Below are positions 43,269-51,921 of a stretch of 64,000 nt of DNA, in pieces. How positions within the stretch are numbered: the first letter of the stretch is position 1; every line of letters begins with the position of its first letter. The stretch lies in contig NZ_JAMBNR010000016.1 of assembly GCF_023715205.1 (NCBI RefSeq), positions 1 through 64,000 on the forward strand, read 5' to 3'. Source of the stretch: Mesobacillus maritimus. Its GTDB lineage: Bacteria > Bacillota > Bacilli > Bacillales > Cytobacillaceae. The translations under genes and the position numbers were made by a program. The notes under the pieces are model-generated. The model worked only from the letters and a program-made list of their open reading frames with translations, was not told the DNA's origin and searched no databases.

Positions 43269-44497
43269 AGTATATAGCGGACGCTTACTAAAGATGCTAT
43301 GCCTAACCATTACTGTTGCAATCCTTATCACGATATCGGTACATTTATTTTATCTTATCTTTTTTATGAACGGCTTTATGTAGACCAATTGGAGCAGAGT
43401 TTAATTGAAACAGGAAAATTATTGGCACAAGATTATCAATCTGGGCCATTATCTGAGGAATTAAGGCAAAAAATAGCATGAAAAATCTGAACTGGAGGTT
43501 TTTTTAGTTCAAGATCCTACAGAGTTAAGTGGTTGTTTACCATACGAAGCTAGAAACGCTACGCTCATTTCCAAAGTGGAGCGAGGACAACTTGAGGACG
43601 GGAAAATGATCTCTAAAAAAGGACTTGAAAAGTTTTTTGGACGGAAAATATTTCTGTACTTATACCATTGTTAGATAACGACGAACTAGAAGGAATCCTA
43701 TATTTGTACATACCTCTTGAGAACATTTCTGAGTTAACCCATGACTTTACAATTCTTTGGCTTCTTGGAGGCGTCATTTTTATTACAATTGCTCTCATGC
43801 TCGGATACATACTGATTAATCGGTTGACAAGACCTTTGGATGAAATGAAGCGAGCCGCCCAAAAAGTATCAAGTGGAGATTACTGACACCGATCTCTTAC
43901 ATCCGTGGTTATAGTGAAGGCTTGGTTTCTAGATACATCAAGTCAAGGACTGAACAAGATTAGTATCTTGGGCGGATGGGAAAGTTGGTTTCCGATTTAT
44001 TGGATTTATCAAGAATGGATGCAGGACAACTTCGGCTTGAAAAACCCCCCTTTCCTTTGGGCAGTTACTTGAAGACTTCGTTCAAAAATATTCTCATGTA
44101 TTAGAAGAAAAGCAGCTCAAGCTTTCTGTTTGATTAAATCCAGACATCATTATTGACGGGGACGAAGGTCGAGTTGAACAGATTTTTACAAAATATAATG
44201 GATAATGCCATTAGGTATACGGGTTCGGGGAGTGAAATTAATTTGACACTCACCAAACACCTCTTTGGTGCATGTGTTGAAATTTCGGGTACAGGAATTG
44301 GCATCCCTACTGAAGATCTTCAAAAAATTACGGAAAGATTCTATCGCGTTGATAAAGCGAGATCTAGAAGTAAAGGTGGCACAGGGTTAGGTTTGACTAT
44401 TGCAGAAAAGCTTATGACTTTACATAACGGTAGGATTGAAATGTTAAGTGTCTACGGAAAAGGGACTTCCGTAAAATTGCTATTTAAAAGGACTTAA
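43265..44497 (+). pseudogene. Sensor histidine kinase, multiply disrupted
   Basis: Fragments in several frames rebuild a membrane sensor kinase that once paired with the upstream regulator. They are: an N-terminal membrane segment (MLCLTITVAILITIS-like), the sensor piece YVDQLEQSLIETGKLLAQDY, a second membrane helix and HAMP linker (LINRLTRPLDEMKRAAQKV), then a junction that deletes the phospho-His box and resumes LTPISYIRGYSEGL. The ATPase domain (44153-44497) keeps NIMDNAIRYT and GGTGLGLTIAEKL, but the G1-box Asp is replaced (ISGTGIGIP). Stops and frameshifts are numerous. The TTG start overlaps the regulator stop. Confidence 0.92.
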
Positions 44498-44705
44498 TAA
44501 CTGATATTACACGGTTGTACGGGTAGCGAGACTAAGTCTTTCGGGTTCTTAAGTGACTAAGCAGAAGGTCTATTTTGATTTTATATACTCTAATAGTTTA
44601 GTAACCATTAAACAATGGTTGTTTTAATGCTATAACAAGGCCCACTTTACTGCGTTAAAGAAATAACAAAGGATAAGGAAAAAGCCTAATAGATAAAGCG
44701 AAAGA

Positions 44706-44733
44706 GCCGTAATCAGGCTCTTTTCCCTTTTTA
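44706..44733. terminator. Bidirectional terminator
   Basis: AAAGAGCC-gtaatca-GGCTCTTTT, followed by TTTTTATT on the plus strand and T-rich sequence on the minus strand, between the kinase relic and the Hsp20-like gene. Confidence 0.8.
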
Positions 44734-45252
44734 TTATTGTTGTTTAGGATTCTCGCTGTATAAAGGAGATCGGTTTATTTCTATATAGATTGGAACAGCA
44801 ACTTCTTCCTTAAGAATTGGCAGTGTAATAGTTAGAACACCATCTTGTAGATTCGAGTTTATAGCATTTTTTTTCACTTTTACAGGTAATTGAATGGCTT
44901 TTTCAAAACTTCGATCTGATCGTTCTTTTAAATAATATTGAAGTTTAGGTTGTAGTGTGCCATAGTTTCCAGCGATGAAAAGAGATTCGCCTTGTAGTTT
45001 AACGATAACATCCTCTGCTTTGATACCTGGTAATTCAGCTTGAATGTATAATATATCTTCTTTTTCATACATATCACAAGGTGGAAAGAGGCTTCTGACT
45101 TTCGATTCCTTCTTTACAGTAGAAAGAGCCGCTCCTAAATTTTCAGTTTGTGAGGAGGGCTGGTTTGTTTGATTAAAGACTTCTTTCCAAAAGCTTTCAG
45201 CAGCATACTGTTTCGTTAAATCGAGCCAATTCTTCCATTTTGTTTCATCCAT
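44734..45252 (-). CDS. Hsp20/alpha-crystallin-like protein (1)
   Basis: This 172-aa small heat-shock-like protein has an alpha-crystallin domain at about 60-155: MYEKEDILYIQAELPGIKAEDVIV-type start, GESLFIAGNYG, the FEKAIQLPVKV strand, and QDGVLTITLPI, the conserved GVL motif. The C-terminus lacks a clear I-x-I tail. Similar proteins in Bacillus are spore coat-associated (CotM/CotP). GGAGGG is 6 nt before ATG 45252; the frame extends upstream without better support. It follows a second Hsp20-like gene, overlapping its 3' end by a few bases upstream of the start, so they form one transcript. Confidence 0.8.
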   Translation of the reverse strand: MDETKWKNWLDLTKQYAAESFWKEVFNQTNQPSSQTENLGAALSTVKKESKVRSLFPPCDMYEKEDILYIQAELPGIKAEDVIVKLQGESLFIAGNYGTLQPKLQYYLKERSDRSFEKAIQLPVKVKKNAINSNLQDGVLTITLPILKEEVAVPIYIEINRSPLYSENPKQQ

Positions 45253-45271
45253 TTTTATCCCTCCGTGCTTT

Positions 45272-45745
45272 CTATTGATCTTCACTTATCCCAATCTCAG
45301 ATATATCATTTTGATTGCTTCTTGGGATCCGAATTTCAAGAATGCCATTTCGGTGGTTTGCTACGGCTCCTTTCTTTTTCACCGCTGCAGGTAATTTTAA
45401 AATATGCTTATCATCTAAGGTGGGGATATGTTCAATAATTGCTTCATGTGAAGTATGAAAAACTTTCATATTCTTTAACCAATTATCCTCTTTGATAGGA
45501 ATACGAATAAAAACAAAATCATGTGTTTCAAAGAGTTGGGTATCCAGCTTGTTGGATGACAGAGGCTCATCTTGAATATTTTGCACACTTTTAAGCCATT
45601 CTTGAGGATTTAGCATCCCATCCATGTTTTTAGGAAACATTTTGGAAACCATATTTTGCACATATTTATCGATTTCATTTGGATTCAAGTTACTTAGTGA
45701 TTTTTTCATTTCATCATTAAAAGGGAGATGATTCCAGGGGAGCAT
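45272..45745 (-). CDS. Hsp20-like protein (2), possible spore/germination protein (GerT-like)
   Basis: This 157-aa protein has a helical N-terminus (LPWNHLPFNDEMKKSLSNLN, NEIDKYVQNMVSKMFPKNMD) and a weaker alpha-crystallin-like beta domain with HRNGILEIRIPRS as the GVL-type motif. The layout resembles what I recall of GerT-type spore proteins, but this is by memory and not secure. ATG 45745 lies 8 nt after GGAGG; an upstream TTG is ignored. It precedes the other Hsp20-like gene by 19 bp on the minus strand. Confidence 0.7.
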   Translation of the reverse strand: MLPWNHLPFNDEMKKSLSNLNPNEIDKYVQNMVSKMFPKNMDGMLNPQEWLKSVQNIQDEPLSSNKLDTQLFETHDFVFIRIPIKEDNWLKNMKVFHTSHEAIIEHIPTLDDKHILKLPAAVKKKGAVANHRNGILEIRIPRSNQNDISEIGISEDQ

Positions 45746-45912
45746 CAAGCTTTTCCTCCTTTATTGAGTTCCACTATATTGCAGTGTATGCAGGTATGAG
45801 CCTAGTTGTTAAGGAATATGAATATTATTAGAGTGTTTGGCTAAGATTTGCATAAACGAATTGTTGTCTTTACTATAATGGTAATAGCAATAAAAAAATG
45901 TGGGGTATGAAT

Positions 45913-46692
45913 GTGGGTAAAAAAACAGCCTTTATAACTGGAGGAGCAACAGGGATTGGCAGGAGGACAGCGGTTGAGTTAGCTTCAATGGGGATTGACC
46001 TAGTAATAAACTACCGGAATAGTCGAGAAAAAGCAGAGGAACTTGCGAGCGAATTGACCCAGACTTATGGAACGGAAACCCACTTAGTAGCTGGGGATAT
46101 ATCAGATTATCAGCAATGTTGCCAAATGGTCGATGAAGCAGTCAAAAGAGGTTCAGCAATTGATATTCTAGTACTCAATGCAGGACCGTATGTTCATGAA
46201 CGGATAAGAATGGCAGACTATAGTTTTAAAGATTGGCAATATATGATCAATGGGAATCTCAATTCCGCTTTTTATCTCTCAAGTTTGTTAATTCCTGCAA
46301 TGCGGAAACAAAGATGGGGAAGGATTATTACAATTGGATATGACCGTGTTGAATCAACATCAGGATGGATTTATCGTTCCGCTTTTGCAGCAGCAAAAGC
46401 TGGTTTAGCTTCCCTTACAAAGACGATTGCTCTAGAGGAAGCGGAAAATGGAATTACCGCTAATATGGTGTGTCCTGGTGACATTGTAGGAGAATGGAAG
46501 GAAGAGGACATTCATCATGCAATTGGACAATTAGATGATTCTGTTCCAATCGGAAGACCAGGAACAGGTGAAGACATTGCAAGGGTTATTTCTTTTCTTA
46601 TTGATGAAAAATCCGATTTTATTACGGGTGGTGTTATTTCGGTTACAGGTGGGAAAGATGTTCTAGGTAAGGTCTTTAGGAACGAAGGATAG
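45913..46692 (+). CDS. Short-chain dehydrogenase/reductase-like protein lacking the catalytic Tyr
   Basis: This 259-aa Rossmann protein of the SDR family resembles 3-oxoacyl-ACP reductases. It has the NAD(P) motif TGGATGIG, LVLNAGP in the NAG position and a late VSVTGG-like motif (ISVTGG). The active-site block differs: the Tyr of YxxxK is Phe (SAFAAAKAGL), and the catalytic Ser site reads ITIGYDRVES. It may be a non-catalytic or altered enzyme, or use Tyr elsewhere in GWIYRS. GTG 45913 is 7 nt after GGGG; ATGs at 45898 and 45907 are possible. Confidence 0.82.
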   Translation: MGKKTAFITGGATGIGRRTAVELASMGIDLVINYRNSREKAEELASELTQTYGTETHLVAGDISDYQQCCQMVDEAVKRGSAIDILVLNAGPYVHERIRMADYSFKDWQYMINGNLNSAFYLSSLLIPAMRKQRWGRIITIGYDRVESTSGWIYRSAFAAAKAGLASLTKTIALEEAENGITANMVCPGDIVGEWKEEDIHHAIGQLDDSVPIGRPGTGEDIARVISFLIDEKSDFITGGVISVTGGKDVLGKVFRNEG

Positions 46693-46897
46693 TTGTTTTG
46701 TGTTTCAAAGCTGACCCTTGTTGGTTGGCTTTTTTACTGAGGACATTTAGTACATAAGCTATCTATTTTAAATATTTTCTGAACTTTAATATACTTAAAA
46801 GTAGACGGCTGCTTTTAAAATCTAAAAAGAACGAGATTAGGTTATTAAATCACGGTCGATACTGACTCGTGTAGAAAATAATAGAATAGGAAGGTAG

Positions 46898-47431
46898 ATG
46901 AGAAAGGTGTCATTAGAAAGTGTGAAAGCTCATTTTAAGAAATGGAACCGTGAGAAAGATATAATGGAATTTGAATCTGTAAGTGCGACGGTCGAACAAG
47001 CAGCTGATACAATTGGGGTTATTCCAGCAAGGATAGCAAAAACTCTTTCATTTAGAGGGGAAGGAGAGAAAGCGATTCTTATTGTTGCAGCTGGAGATGC
47101 TAAAATCGATAATAAAAAATTTCGTCATACATATGGCTTTAAGGCGAGGATGCTGACTCCTGAAGAAGTTTTAGAGCAAACTGGGCATATGATTGGTGGA
47201 GTTTGTCCCTTTGGATTAGCAAACGATTTAGAGGTTTGCTTGGATGAATCATTGCAAAGGTTTAAGACGGTTTTTCCTGCTTGTGGAAGCATTAATTCTG
47301 CCATTGAACTGAATCTAGACGAGCTAACCCAATATTCTAATGCGAAGGCTTGGGTAAATGTTTGTAAAGGTTGGGAGCTAGAGGAGCCATCTGAACAGGC
47401 GTTACCTGTAAGTAGTGATTTTGGTTCCTAA
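46898..47431 (+). CDS. YbaK/EbsC-family aminoacyl-tRNA deacylase
   Basis: This 177-aa protein belongs to the YbaK/ProX editing family, which hydrolyses mischarged tRNAs such as Cys- or Ala-tRNAPro in trans. Motifs: IPARIAKTLSF, the conserved Lys block GDAKIDNKKFR, MIGGVCPFGL (the GGxxP loop) and PACGSINSAIEL. Length is near the family norm. The ATG follows AGGAAGGTAG closely. No functional partner lies nearby. Confidence 0.9.
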   Translation: MRKVSLESVKAHFKKWNREKDIMEFESVSATVEQAADTIGVIPARIAKTLSFRGEGEKAILIVAAGDAKIDNKKFRHTYGFKARMLTPEEVLEQTGHMIGGVCPFGLANDLEVCLDESLQRFKTVFPACGSINSAIELNLDELTQYSNAKAWVNVCKGWELEEPSEQALPVSSDFGS

Positions 47432-47835
47432 TATTAAAACATTATGGGAAAGAAATAAGGTAGCCTAATGAGGTTATTCACTTTATTGTTTTTCCGTAAC
47501 CTAGAAAATCTATTGTTAAAACTAGTCATTTTACCGTAATCTATGTAAAAAAGGTTGGCGACATAAAATGTTGTCAACCTCTTTTTTGTTGATTTTTTTG
47601 GGTTTATTGGTTGGATTACACACTTATGGTTTTTAATGGTAATAACAAACTTTTATTCTTTTAACTTAGACAAGCAGTGGGTTTAACATCAATCGAATTG
47701 AAATCTAGTATTTTTCTCAAAGATAAATATGCGAAAAAATAGATTGGTGGAAATTTCTTACTGAAATATTACAAAAAACCGATGCTATGATGTAAGTGCA
47801 AGAAAGACATCAGATTTCTAGGGAGGAACTTATAC
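47432..47835. other. Intergenic region before the CAP-domain gene
   Basis: A terminator hairpin AGGTTGGCGAC...GTTGTCAACCT (47552-47580) followed by CTTTTTTG ends the deacylase gene. The remaining 250 bp is AT-rich; an extended -10 element, TGCTATGAT, lies near 47784-47792 upstream of the next gene. No further gene is visible. Confidence 0.55.
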
Positions 47836-48591
47836 ATGAAAAAGAAAATGATGGTCACAGTAGCTGCAACAGCTGCAATACTACTAGGTTCAGCTGGAGT
47901 AAACCAAGCGGACGCAGCATCTCCATCCTATAATGTGGAGAAAAAAGTATATGTTTATCAAACTGATTCTTTTAATATGGATCATTTAAATAGCTTTTTA
48001 CAAAAATATTTAAAAGACTATCAATTTAATTGGAACGCGGGTCAATCACCAGTGGAACAACCTGAAAAGCAAGAAAACACAAAAGAAGAACAGCAGCCGG
48101 TAAAAACACCTGAACAATCAACACCAGTTAAAGAGCAACCTACTCAACAGCCGACTGCACCAGTTAAAGAGCAGCCAACACAAAAACCAGGGTCAACGCA
48201 AGCTAGTTCAGAAGTAAGTGCTTTTGAACAACAAGTTGTTGAACTTACAAATCAGGAACGTGCAAAGCAAGGCCTTCCTGCCTTAAAGCTTGATACTGAA
48301 TTAAGTAAAGTAGCAAGGGAAAAATCTTCTGATATGCAAAAGAATGGCTATTTTAGTCATACAAGTCCAACGTATGGTTCACCGTTTGATATGATGAAAC
48401 AGTTTGGAATTAGCTACAGCTCCGCTGGAGAAAATATTGCCATGGGACAGCGTTCACCTGAAGAAGTTGTTAATGCATGGATGAACAGTGAAGGACACCG
48501 TAAAAACATCCTGAACAGCTCATTTACTCACATTGGTGTAGGTCATGTATCCAATGGGAACTACTGGACACAAATGTTCATTGGAAAATAA
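47836..48591 (+). CDS. Secreted CAP-domain protein (YkwD-like)
   Basis: This 251-aa secreted protein has a signal peptide ending near NQADA (about 27), an N-terminal 40-residue region, a Pro/Gln/Lys/Thr linker with repeats of VKEQPTQ (about 85-125), and a C-terminal CAP/SCP domain (130-251). The domain has VELTNQERAKQGLPAL, the metal-site His in YFSHTSPTYG, GENIAMGQRSPEEVVNAW and SEGHRKNIL. Such proteins are common in Bacillus envelopes and spores; function is unclear. GGGAGG precedes the ATG by about 10 nt. Confidence 0.92.
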   Translation: MKKKMMVTVAATAAILLGSAGVNQADAASPSYNVEKKVYVYQTDSFNMDHLNSFLQKYLKDYQFNWNAGQSPVEQPEKQENTKEEQQPVKTPEQSTPVKEQPTQQPTAPVKEQPTQKPGSTQASSEVSAFEQQVVELTNQERAKQGLPALKLDTELSKVAREKSSDMQKNGYFSHTSPTYGSPFDMMKQFGISYSSAGENIAMGQRSPEEVVNAWMNSEGHRKNILNSSFTHIGVGHVSNGNYWTQMFIGK

Positions 48592-48599
48592 AGTAAGGT

Positions 48600-48638
48600 G
48601 CCAGGCACCATCCATTTTTTGGGTGCCTGGCTTTTTTG
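48600..48638 (+). terminator. Terminator with the GGTGCCAGGCACC motif
   Basis: GCCAGGCACC...GGTGCCTGGC with a loop of about 12 nt is followed by TTTTTT. GTGCCAGGCAC is a palindrome that recurs in Bacillus genomes, so this terminator may derive from a dispersed repeat. Confidence 0.85.
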
Positions 48639-48702
48639 TGGTTAAAATGGTGAAAAGAATGATACCCTATGGGAAGAAATGTTTAGATAGCAGGTGAAGA
48701 GG

Positions 48703-49905
48703 ATGTATAAATTATATACGCATAATGACTTGGATGGAGTAGGGGGTGGAATTGTCGCTAAATTGGCTTTTGGTGACAAAGTGGACGTACGCTATAACTC
48801 TGTAATGGGTCTAGATACGCAATTAGAACGTTTATTTGATCATGAGAAAAAACTCGACCAGTATCATTTATTTATTACCGACTTATCCATAAATGAAGAG
48901 AATACAAAACGGGTAGAAGAACTACATCGGAGTGGTGCAAAAGTAAATTTTATAGATCATCATAAAACGGCTCTTCATTTTAATGAGTATGATTGGGGTT
49001 CTGTTCGTGTTGAGTACGAGGACGGGAGATTGACATCAGCCACTTCGCTACTTTATGAACATCTTTTAGAAAACAAGTGGATTCAAAAAACTAAGGCGCT
49101 AGATGAATTTGTAGAACTAGTTCGTCAATATGACACATGGGAATGGGACAAAAACGACAATATCAAAGCAAAGCATTTGAACGATTTGTTTTTTATGTTT
49201 TCGATTGACGAATTCGAAGAAAAAATGTTGGAGCGTTTAACCACTCAAAAAGACTCCTTTGAATTCGATGAGTTTGAACAAAAGCTGTTGCTGATGGAAG
49301 AGGACAAAATTGAACGCTATGTCCGTAGGAAAAAAAGGGAATTAGTTCAAACGTTTATTGATGACTACTGTGCGGGGATCGTACACGCTGAATCGTATCA
49401 TTCCGAGCTAGGGAATGAATTAGGGAAAGAATATCCTCATCTTGATTACATAGCCATTTTAAATGTCGGTGGTAAAAAAATAAGTTTTCGCACGATTCAT
49501 GCCCATGTCGATGTGTCTGCAGTTGCCGGCCAATTTGGCGGAGGCGGACATGCTAAAGCATCAGGGTGTTCAATGGGAAAAGACGCTTTCGAACAATATG
49601 TAATCGATATTTACCCGCTAGATCCAATTCGCCAGGATGCTTTCAAAAATCGCTATAATGTAAAAGAATCTCCTAAAGGAACTTTATATGAGAATCGTCA
49701 AGGAGACAAATTCTTTATCTATCCACAAGCTGAAAATAAATGGGGAATTGAAACAAAAGCAAAAGAGTCCCAACTTAATGAGTCTTTTGCCGATTTTCAG
49801 AGTGCCGAAAATTATTTGAAAAGAAATTATGCCGCTGCGCTTTCACGAGATGATATTTATGTAAATTATTTAATCGATTATTATATAAAAGAAAAAAATA
49901 AATAA
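48703..49905 (+). CDS. nrnB: NanoRNase/oligoribonuclease NrnB (DHH family)
   Basis: This 400-aa cytosolic DHH-DHHA1 phosphoesterase degrades very short RNA oligonucleotides. The N-terminal DHH motifs are THNDLDGVGGG (9-14 region), ITDLSINE and FIDHHKTA; the DHHA1 substrate motif is GGGGHAKASGCSM. Overall it matches B. subtilis NrnB (YngD), which starts in the same way (MY-LY-HNDLDG). ATG 48703 is therefore chosen over a GTG three codons earlier; AGGTGAAGAGG precedes it. It ends inside a long bidirectional terminator. Confidence 0.9.
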   Translation: MYKLYTHNDLDGVGGGIVAKLAFGDKVDVRYNSVMGLDTQLERLFDHEKKLDQYHLFITDLSINEENTKRVEELHRSGAKVNFIDHHKTALHFNEYDWGSVRVEYEDGRLTSATSLLYEHLLENKWIQKTKALDEFVELVRQYDTWEWDKNDNIKAKHLNDLFFMFSIDEFEEKMLERLTTQKDSFEFDEFEQKLLLMEEDKIERYVRRKKRELVQTFIDDYCAGIVHAESYHSELGNELGKEYPHLDYIAILNVGGKKISFRTIHAHVDVSAVAGQFGGGGHAKASGCSMGKDAFEQYVIDIYPLDPIRQDAFKNRYNVKESPKGTLYENRQGDKFFIYPQAENKWGIETKAKESQLNESFADFQSAENYLKRNYAAALSRDDIYVNYLIDYYIKEKNK

Positions 49906-49949
49906 AAACGAAAGGGAGCAACATTTGTATGTGCTCCCTTTCGTTTTTA
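49904..49949. terminator. Bidirectional terminator
   Basis: AAAAACGAAAGGGAGCA and TGCTCCCTTTCGTTTTT form a 17-bp perfect stem with a loop of about 9-10 nt, between nrnB and the convergent GNAT gene. Confidence 0.93.
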
Positions 49950-49967
49950 CTAGAGTATATTCAGGCA

Positions 49968-50528
49968 TTAAGCTTCTAAACGGTGTGTTTCTTCACCATT
50001 TTGTCCTTGCTCGCGAAGTTGATATAAAGTATATTGGTCCTTCGGAATTTCATAAAGGTCGTAGATTTCCCCGTCTGCGTTTAATTGATTATAGATGGAA
50101 GCTCGTGTGTCATTAGCTTTAACCACATATGGAAGCTTTTCAGCTGCTTTAATCGAGCGAATGTTTTCCTTTCGAATACGCATAAAGATCGTTTCAATAC
50201 CTTTTTCATAAAATACTTCTTGGAAAAAAGCATCTTTGGCTGGAGCATTGTACCCTTTACCATGGTAAGGTTTCCCAATCCATGTTCCAAGAAACCCTGC
50301 ATTGTCTTGAATGTCGAATAAGTTAATGGTTCCGATGGGGGCACCCCAGTCATCTAAAATAGTTCTTGAAATTAATTCCCCGCGCTCTTCAGCTTCAATG
50401 GTTTGTTTTGTGACGAAAACAAACTCATCGTAAGAATAGGCCTTTTGACGAACAAAAGGGAAAACATCTGGATGCGACATAAGCTCGAATAGAACGTGAG
50501 AATCTTGCAGTTCGCGTTTTTTGAGCAT
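49968..50528 (-). CDS. GNAT-family N-acetyltransferase
   Basis: This 186-aa protein has the RimJ/RimL-type acetyltransferase layout: LKKRELQDSHVLFELMSHPD at the start, GTINLFDIQDNAGFLGTWIG (central strands), acetyl-CoA motif GKPYHGKGYNAPAKDAFF, and IRKENIRSIKAAEKLPY. The substrate is unknown. GGAGGG is about 8 nt before the ATG on the minus strand. An unusually structured leader lies upstream of it (50556-50665), separate entry. Confidence 0.88.
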   Translation of the reverse strand: MLKKRELQDSHVLFELMSHPDVFPFVRQKAYSYDEFVFVTKQTIEAEERGELISRTILDDWGAPIGTINLFDIQDNAGFLGTWIGKPYHGKGYNAPAKDAFFQEVFYEKGIETIFMRIRKENIRSIKAAEKLPYVVKANDTRASIYNQLNADGEIYDLYEIPKDQYTLYQLREQGQNGEETHRLEA

Positions 50529-50555
50529 TTTTTGTATCCCTCCTAATTGCAGGGC

Positions 50556-50665
50556 AGATTTTCTCCATGTTCAAATAGACATGGCCCACCCTCGAAATTT
50601 TTTGTAAAGTCGCTAAAAAATTTCGGGGTGGGAATCGAACCCACTAGAACCAGGATACTGGTGGC
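50556..50665 (-). ncRNA. Structured RNA / possible cis-regulatory leader with alternative folds
   Basis: On the minus strand this region precedes the GNAT gene. It can form hairpins GGTG-cgc-CACC, ACCAG-tatc-CTGGT, and GTGGG-TTCGATT-CCCAC, the last identical in form to a tRNA T-arm. The CCCAC half is also the start of CCCACCCCGAAATTTTTT, which pairs with AAAAAATTTCGAGGGTGGG 10 nt later, so the two folds exclude each other. CCATGT-ctatttga-ACATGG follows. No full tRNA can be drawn: D-arm and acceptor are absent. It could be a riboswitch-like leader, a 3' element of uppP or a relic. Confidence 0.5.
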
Positions 50666-50984
50666 GCACCATTTGCCTTCCCTTATTACATTTCCGATAT
50701 GAATTTTTTCGGTAAAACAATTTCCATAGAAATCATACTAAAAAAAAGCGAAAAAGGAAATAGTTTTTTTTCGTCTTTTTCCCCCTTTTTTTGCCATTAA
50801 ATTCGGAGAGTTAATTTTATAAAAGTTAATTTTAAAAATGACTTTTATAACTCCAGTTAACGTGGCAAAAGTTATTTTACATGCTGTAAGAAGTTGCTTT
50901 CCTAGTTTTAGTATTAGTGACTGATTATACACTGAAACAACTAACAAACACTTTTAAAAGTAACAAGATCTTAGAACACCGACT
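50666..50984. other. Intergenic region downstream of uppP
   Basis: About 320 bp of AT-rich sequence. AAAAGTTAATTTTATAAAAG and AATGACTTTTATAACTCC contain repeated AAGTTAATTTTA units and inverted ATAAAAGT/ACTTTTAT arms near 50818-50850. The minus-strand frame at 50738-50947 is low-complexity and is not called. Confidence 0.4.
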
Positions 50985-51773
50985 TTAAAATATACCAGTG
51001 AATTGTAGAACTAAGACAGCCAACCCTAGGATCCAAACATACACTGCAAAAACCTTTAATGACTTTTTCTGTAGGAATTGAATCATCCAAACAACAGCTA
51101 CATAACCACAAAGGGCAGATGCAACTGTTGCAACCATTAAGCTGCCGAGTGATATGACCTCACTAGCTCCAGAAAAGAGCTCTGGTACTTTGTAAACCAC
51201 TCCGCCTGCAATCGCAGGAATCGAAAGCAAAAACGAAAAGTAAGCAGCGGTTTCGCGGTCTAACTTTCTAAATAATGCAGCAGCAATGGTTAAACCAGAA
51301 CGAGATAAGGCAGGCATAATTGCAGCGGATTGGAACACCCCGATGAATAATGCATCTCCGTAGGTAATCTGATTCATTTTCTTTCTTCCATTCCGAATGC
51401 CATCCGCCATCCAAAGAATGATCCCTGTAACAAGAAACTCCCAACCGATGGTAAGTCCACTTTTAGAAATTGAATCAAAGAAGTCATTGAACAACACACC
51501 AACGACTACCGCGGGGATTGTTCCAATAACTAGGAGTTTAGCCGTCTTACCTAGTGGGTTTTTCAAGACATCAAGAAGCTCATCCTTATAGATAACAAGA
51601 ACTGCTAATAAAGTACCGGTGTGAAGCATGGTATCCAGTAACAAGCCAGCTTCGTCAAGTCCAAATAAATGCCTCCCAAGATACAAATGTCCAGTACTTG
51701 AAATCGGCAAGAACTCGGTGAATCCTTGAATGACTCCAAGAATAAATGCTTCGATTTTCGACATCATCTCCAT
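50985..51773 (-). CDS. uppP: Undecaprenyl-diphosphate phosphatase UppP (BacA)
   Basis: This 262-aa integral membrane enzyme dephosphorylates undecaprenyl diphosphate, recycling the cell-wall lipid carrier and giving bacitracin resistance. The two signature regions are present: GFTEFLPISSTGHLYLGRHL (catalytic Glu-rich motif) and PALSRSGLTIAAAL (PGxSRSG-type). About eight membrane segments are visible. ATG 51773 has GAGGTG 6-7 nt before; the GTG inside that site is an unlikely start. Confidence 0.96.
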   Translation of the reverse strand: MEMMSKIEAFILGVIQGFTEFLPISSTGHLYLGRHLFGLDEAGLLLDTMLHTGTLLAVLVIYKDELLDVLKNPLGKTAKLLVIGTIPAVVVGVLFNDFFDSISKSGLTIGWEFLVTGIILWMADGIRNGRKKMNQITYGDALFIGVFQSAAIMPALSRSGLTIAAALFRKLDRETAAYFSFLLSIPAIAGGVVYKVPELFSGASEVISLGSLMVATVASALCGYVAVVWMIQFLQKKSLKVFAVYVWILGLAVLVLQFTGIF

Positions 51774-51921
51774 AACTATCACCTCATAGAAGTTGCTTGT
51801 ATTACAAATGTATTCAAGTTGTCCAAAACAAGAACTTCACATCTAGCAAGGCGAAAAATATAAAGGAACAATGAAACTTTTATATAAAGGGAAACGTAAG
51901 ATATATAAAGGGGGAATGGGT

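Noticed and set aside
48060-48200. Short tandem repeats in the CAP-protein gene as a possible CRISPR
   Set aside because: They encode the Pro/Gln-rich linker (VKEQPTQ units) and lack spacer-repeat regularity. No CRISPR array was seen in the window.
50600-50665. tRNA gene suggested by the T-arm GTGGGTTCGATTCCCAC
   Set aside because: There is no acceptor stem, D-arm or proper anticodon arm; the loop TATC is four bases. Treated as an alternative-fold RNA instead.
50738-50947. Minus-strand 69-aa frame after uppP
   Set aside because: Low complexity (poly-Lys/Phe), no ribosome binding site, in an AT-rich spacer.
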